A stretch of DNA of 8,286 nucleotides from Planctomycetota bacterium (GTDB lineage: Bacteria > Planctomycetota > SKW154). The notes below the pieces were generated by a model. That model had not been told where the DNA came from. It worked only from the letters and a program-made list of their open reading frames with translations, and made no database searches. Shown piece after piece: positions 6,229 to 8,286 of this stretch (positions within the stretch are counted from its first letter, which is position 1; each line of letters opens with the position of its first letter). The stretch spans positions 1 to 8,286 of the forward strand of contig JAOAAR010000068.1 of the NCBI GenBank assembly GCA_026418755.1. The letters run 5' to 3'. The position numbers and the translations under genes were made by a program.

Positions 6229-7218
6229 TTAAGCAGTTCCTCTACGAGAGGACGATACTTTTCTTTCCTCAATACTAAAATTATCCGTCCCGAATTGTGA
6301 ACGGTCATACGCAACAACCTGTCTTAAATAATTATAATTAGGATGACAAATTATCCTTCCAAGTGCACCAAGTACCTGCCCTGCGTATCTCTTCCTCTCT
6401 TCTTCGCTTATAATATCTCCATATTCGCTAGAGTTTTTCTCTAAGAATCTCTTTATCTCTTTTAGGTCACTGCGCTTTACACTATCTTTCTGCAGTATTA
6501 AGGGGAACAACACCTCTCTAATTACGGAAGAAATAAGATCAGGTTTCACTAAGTATTCCGACAGTTTTGATTTCAACTCTTCTTGCTCATATGAACCGGG
6601 TGTATCTGACACCTGACTAGGCATCTTCCTACCAGCCGATGAGCGTTGCATCAACTCCTCCTCCGAAATCAACGCAGCACGAGATAAAAACCTACGCCCA
6701 TCTGCTGTCTTGAAACAACGAACTACCGCTATGTTTATGTCAACACCGTTTCTTGAAAGCCAGTCAACCCTCTCTTCAGCAAGAGTATCTGTTTTTACCG
6801 ATGCCAGAATTATCCGTTGCGCTTGATTCAACGATTCAGGCGCCTTCCCAAGTTTTCTTATCAGATATTCTTCCATCACATCATCAGGATGAAATTGCCG
6901 AAAAATCTCTTCTATTTTTTCGTAATCCCAATTCTCAATCTCCGTTGCATATTGAATAGACTGTCCTATCGCTTCGCGTGTAGGAGCCTCCCTTTTCACC
7001 TCGACGACTACAAGAAATCCTCTTGTATCAATACATAGAATATCCAAACGCCCTCTTCCTGTTTCTATCTGACGACCAATTGGCGCTAAACCTTCACCAA
7101 TCAACTCAGGATAATTGAACACCCAACTTTCGAGTTCCTCTTCTAATGGAACATCCTCACTTACTTCAGTCAGATTTTTGTCTTTTCCAATCTCCCACAA
7201 CTCAATTTTAGTTGCCAT
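6229..7218 (-). CDS. DUF91/NucS-like PD-(D/E)XK nuclease with an unassigned C-terminal module
   Basis: A 329-residue soluble protein. Residues 27-100 match the DUF91/NucS nuclease fold: LEEELESWVFNYPELIG, then GRGRLDILCID with catalytic-type D59, then VVVEVKRE giving E73 and K75 (the D...ExK signature), then a conserved-looking QSIQYATEIENW (86-97). Residues about 130-185 continue the fold. A polar linker (about 191-215) leads to a helical C-terminal module of some 110 residues that I do not recognise.

Family members cut DNA in repair (archaeal/actinobacterial NucS acts on mismatches), while many bacterial homologues are uncharacterised and some occur in defence or mobile regions. ATG 7218 is preceded by GAGGAAGA (7226-7233). 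It is the first gene of the minus-strand unit, behind a candidate promoter at 7339-7368, and lies 62 nt ahead of the oxidoreductase subunit, to which it has no known link. Confidence 0.8.
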   Translation of the reverse strand: MATKIELWEIGKDKNLTEVSEDVPLEEELESWVFNYPELIGEGLAPIGRQIETGRGRLDILCIDTRGFLVVVEVKREAPTREAIGQSIQYATEIENWDYEKIEEIFRQFHPDDVMEEYLIRKLGKAPESLNQAQRIILASVKTDTLAEERVDWLSRNGVDINIAVVRCFKTADGRRFLSRAALISEEELMQRSSAGRKMPSQVSDTPGSYEQEELKSKLSEYLVKPDLISSVIREVLFPLILQKDSVKRSDLKEIKRFLEKNSSEYGDIISEEERKRYAGQVLGALGRIICHPNYNYLRQVVAYDRSQFGTDNFSIEERKVSSSRRGTA

Positions 7219-7338
7219 TTAAGATTCTTCCTCATACCAACATAAGCGCGTCTCCGCAATAGATTTGGTCAACCTCAAACCTGCCTATTCTCCCGCTTTC
7301 TACGGCCAAATCTTCTCCCCTCGTCAAACCTATTCCCC

Positions 7339-7368
7339 ATTATATCCGAACTTCTCGCTCGCTTACAA
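7339..7368 (-). promoter_or_regulatory. Candidate promoter for the nuclease-led operon
   Basis: On the minus strand TTGTAA (7363-7368) is followed after 18 nt by a perfect TATAAT (7339-7344). The -35 box matches four of six consensus bases. Transcription would begin near 7331, giving a leader of about 110 nt before ATG 7218. It is the best box pair on this strand in the intergenic region. An isolated TTGACA at 7455-7460 lacks a good -10. Confidence 0.42.
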
Positions 7369-7488
7369 ATGTTTTCACTGAAGGCATTTTATTTTGCACC
7401 TGCAAAGAATCGGTCGAGTCAAAGATGGATGCAGGTTAAGAGGCGTTTAGTGCCTGTCAAGTAAGAAGGTAAAGCAGAGAATTTAGAG

Positions 7489-7517
7489 TTTCATAGTATG
7501 CACCGTAAAAGTATAAT
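7489..7517 (+). promoter_or_regulatory. Candidate promoter for kdsC-lptC
   Basis: A perfect TATAAT at 7512-7517 stands on the plus strand. The -35 position at 17-nt spacing is TTTCAT (7489-7494), a weak match. Transcription would begin near 7524, about 29 nt ahead of the kdsC ATG, leaving room for its ribosome binding site. The strong -10 and the short leader support it. The poor -35 suggests modest strength or help from an activator. Confidence 0.42.
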
Positions 7518-7552
7518 TGTTTTTATGAGAAGAGTGTCAAGAAGGGGAGAAA

Positions 7553-8101
7553 ATGGATGAAGTCTTGAGGAAAAAGTTGAAGAAAGTGAAGATGGTAGTT
7601 CTGGATGCGGACGGAGTGTTGACAGATGGGAAGGTGACATTTGACGATACTGGGCGGGAATGGTGTTCATTCGATGTAAAAGACGGTTTCGGCGTTCGAG
7701 CATTGATTCATAGTGGCGTGATTGTGGCGGTAATAAGCGGGCGTATGTCTGAAGTGGTGAAGAATCGTGCGGCGATGTTAGGGATAAAGGAGATATACAT
7801 CGGGGTAAAAGAGAAGAGGCATCCGTATCGGGAGTTGTTGAAGAGATACGGTTTAAAGAAGGAGGAAGTGGCTTATGTGGCGGATGATGTTTACGACCTG
7901 CCGTTGATGAAGGAGGTAGGAATTTCAATAGCGGTTGCTGATAGTGTGGAAGATGTCTTAAGAGAAGCGGATTATGTGACGAGGAGTTGTGGCGGCAGAG
8001 GGGCTGTGCGAGAAGTTGCGGAGGCGGTGTTAAAAGAGAAGGGATTATGGGATGGGATAGTTGCGATTCTGTTCGACGAAAAGCGGAGGGATAACTTATG
8101 A
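7553..8101 (+). CDS. kdsC: 3-deoxy-D-manno-octulosonate 8-phosphate phosphatase KdsC
   Basis: KdsC removes the phosphate from KDO-8-phosphate to give KDO, the sugar joining lipid A to the LPS core, in the cytosol. At 182 residues it has the usual size of this small capless HAD phosphatase, which forms tetramers.

HAD motif I is DADGVLTDG (18-26), with nucleophile D18 and acid/base D20. Motif II is ISGR (61-64). The motif III lysine lies in GVKEK (84-88). Motif IV is ADDVYDLP (110-117), where GDD is more usual. The C-terminal GGRGAVREV (147-155), typical of KdsC, is present; it supports KdsC over other HAD phosphatases, although sialic-acid-type 9-phosphatases are relatives.

ATG 7553 follows AAGGGGAG (7542-7549), a strong though close ribosome binding site. 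The stop overlaps the next start in ATGA. Confidence 0.95.
   Translation: MDEVLRKKLKKVKMVVLDADGVLTDGKVTFDDTGREWCSFDVKDGFGVRALIHSGVIVAVISGRMSEVVKNRAAMLGIKEIYIGVKEKRHPYRELLKRYGLKKEEVAYVADDVYDLPLMKEVGISIAVADSVEDVLREADYVTRSCGGRGAVREVAEAVLKEKGLWDGIVAILFDEKRRDNL
8085..8090 (+). promoter_or_regulatory. Ribosome binding site for the lptC-like gene
   Basis: GGAGGG lies inside the 3' end of kdsC, 7 nt before ATG 8098. With the ATGA overlap it firmly supports this start and translational coupling of the two genes. Confidence 0.65.
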
Positions 8102-8286
8102 AGCGCGCCTTAATCTTCCTATTACTGTTTGTCCCTATACTCATGGCTATGTTATACCTTACAGGTGACTTGAAGAGAATTGCGAAAGTGCCGAGTCTGC
8201 GCATTGAAAAGAAGGATCCCTCACTTTCAGAGGAAATAGTGAGAACAGAGCAAGGCTATGTCGTGCGTTCGGTCGGCGAGTGGGCT
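8098..8286 (+). CDS. LptC-like LPS export protein, N-terminal part (cut by window edge)
   Basis: The first 63 codons are visible: a Lys/Arg start, one hydrophobic helix (residues about 4-21, ALIFLLLFVPILMAMLYL) and the beginning of a polar region (VPSLRIEKKDPSLSEEIV). This fits LptC, a small inner-membrane bitopic protein whose periplasmic beta-jellyroll passes LPS from LptB2FG to LptA. In many Gram-negative bacteria lptC directly follows kdsC and precedes lptA and lptB. Here it is coupled to kdsC by an ATGA overlap with a strong GGAGGG. No diagnostic part of the LptC domain is in the window, so the name rests mainly on position and membrane layout. Another exported protein is possible. Confidence 0.6.
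   Translation, partial: MKRALIFLLLFVPILMAMLYLTGDLKRIAKVPSLRIEKKDPSLSEEIVRTEQGYVVRSVGEWA

Larger units (their letters stand above)
7219..7552. other. Divergent intergenic region between the nuclease gene and kdsC
   Basis: A 334-nt stretch with no gene. It separates the minus-strand unit from the plus-strand kdsC unit and holds candidate promoters for both. It also contains a separated inverted repeat, ACCTGCA (7398-7404) and TGCAGGT (7430-7436) with a 25-nt spacer, which could be an operator or simply chance. A short AGGC...GCCT inverted repeat lies at 7441-7454. I see no tRNA, riboswitch or mobile-element ends. Confidence 0.5.

Noticed and set aside
7432..7460. TTGACA at 7455-7460 on the minus strand as the -35 of the nuclease promoter
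   Set aside because: No acceptable -10 lies 16-18 nt downstream; the best hexamer there is TAACCT.
7491..8204. Long minus-strand open frame (237 codons) opposite kdsC
   Set aside because: The translation is Ser/Pro/His/Leu-rich low complexity with no domain. It is the antisense shadow of the purine-rich kdsC gene, which has clear catalytic motifs and ribosome binding sites.

Overview
The window comes from a Gram-negative-type bacterium. It holds a KDO-8-phosphate phosphatase gene (kdsC) followed by what looks like the start of lptC, both belonging to lipopolysaccharide synthesis and export. A ferredoxin-dependent 2-oxoacid oxidoreductase beta subunit suggests an anaerobic or low-oxygen lifestyle. 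The gene mix (repeated carboxypeptidase-regulatory-like domains, a cysteine-rich HExxH surface protease, a bacterial DUF91/NucS-like nuclease) fits an uncultured or environmental lineage better than a model organism. I cannot name the taxon from the sequence. The standard genetic code is in use, since TGA ends several intact genes.

Left part (about 1-2640): a decayed surface-protein locus on the minus strand. Positions 252-2031 hold one gene for a membrane-anchored protein with six carboxypeptidase-regulatory-like beta-sandwich domains. It is broken by an in-frame TGA and two one-base losses; repairing these restores a continuous protein of about 593 residues. Just upstream, at 2082-2573, is a zinc-metalloprotease-like gene with an HExxH...DEEY motif that has no normal start or signal peptide. 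At the very left edge a good sigma70-type promoter points out of the window on the minus strand.

Middle part (2883-7218): an apparent four-gene minus-strand transcription unit without obvious lesions. In order of transcription it holds a DUF91/NucS-like PD-(D/E)XK nuclease with an unassigned C-terminal module, a thiamine-pyrophosphate-binding 2-oxoacid:ferredoxin oxidoreductase beta subunit with no alpha partner nearby, ribD (riboflavin synthesis) and a 14-helix DHA2-type efflux transporter. The last three genes are tightly coupled (an 11-nt overlap and a 13-nt gap). The nuclease is separated from them by 62 nt containing a small hairpin.

Right part (7219-8286): a 334-nt divergent intergenic region with candidate promoters for both strands, then kdsC on the plus strand and, through an ATGA overlap, the first 63 codons of an lptC-like gene cut by the window edge. 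This matches the kdsC-lptC order of the classical LPS transport cluster.

I found no RNA genes, CRISPR arrays, insertion sequences or complete mobile elements. The best leads are the cluster of lesions confined to the two surface-protein genes, the beta subunit without its alpha partner, and the nuclease placed ahead of metabolic genes.
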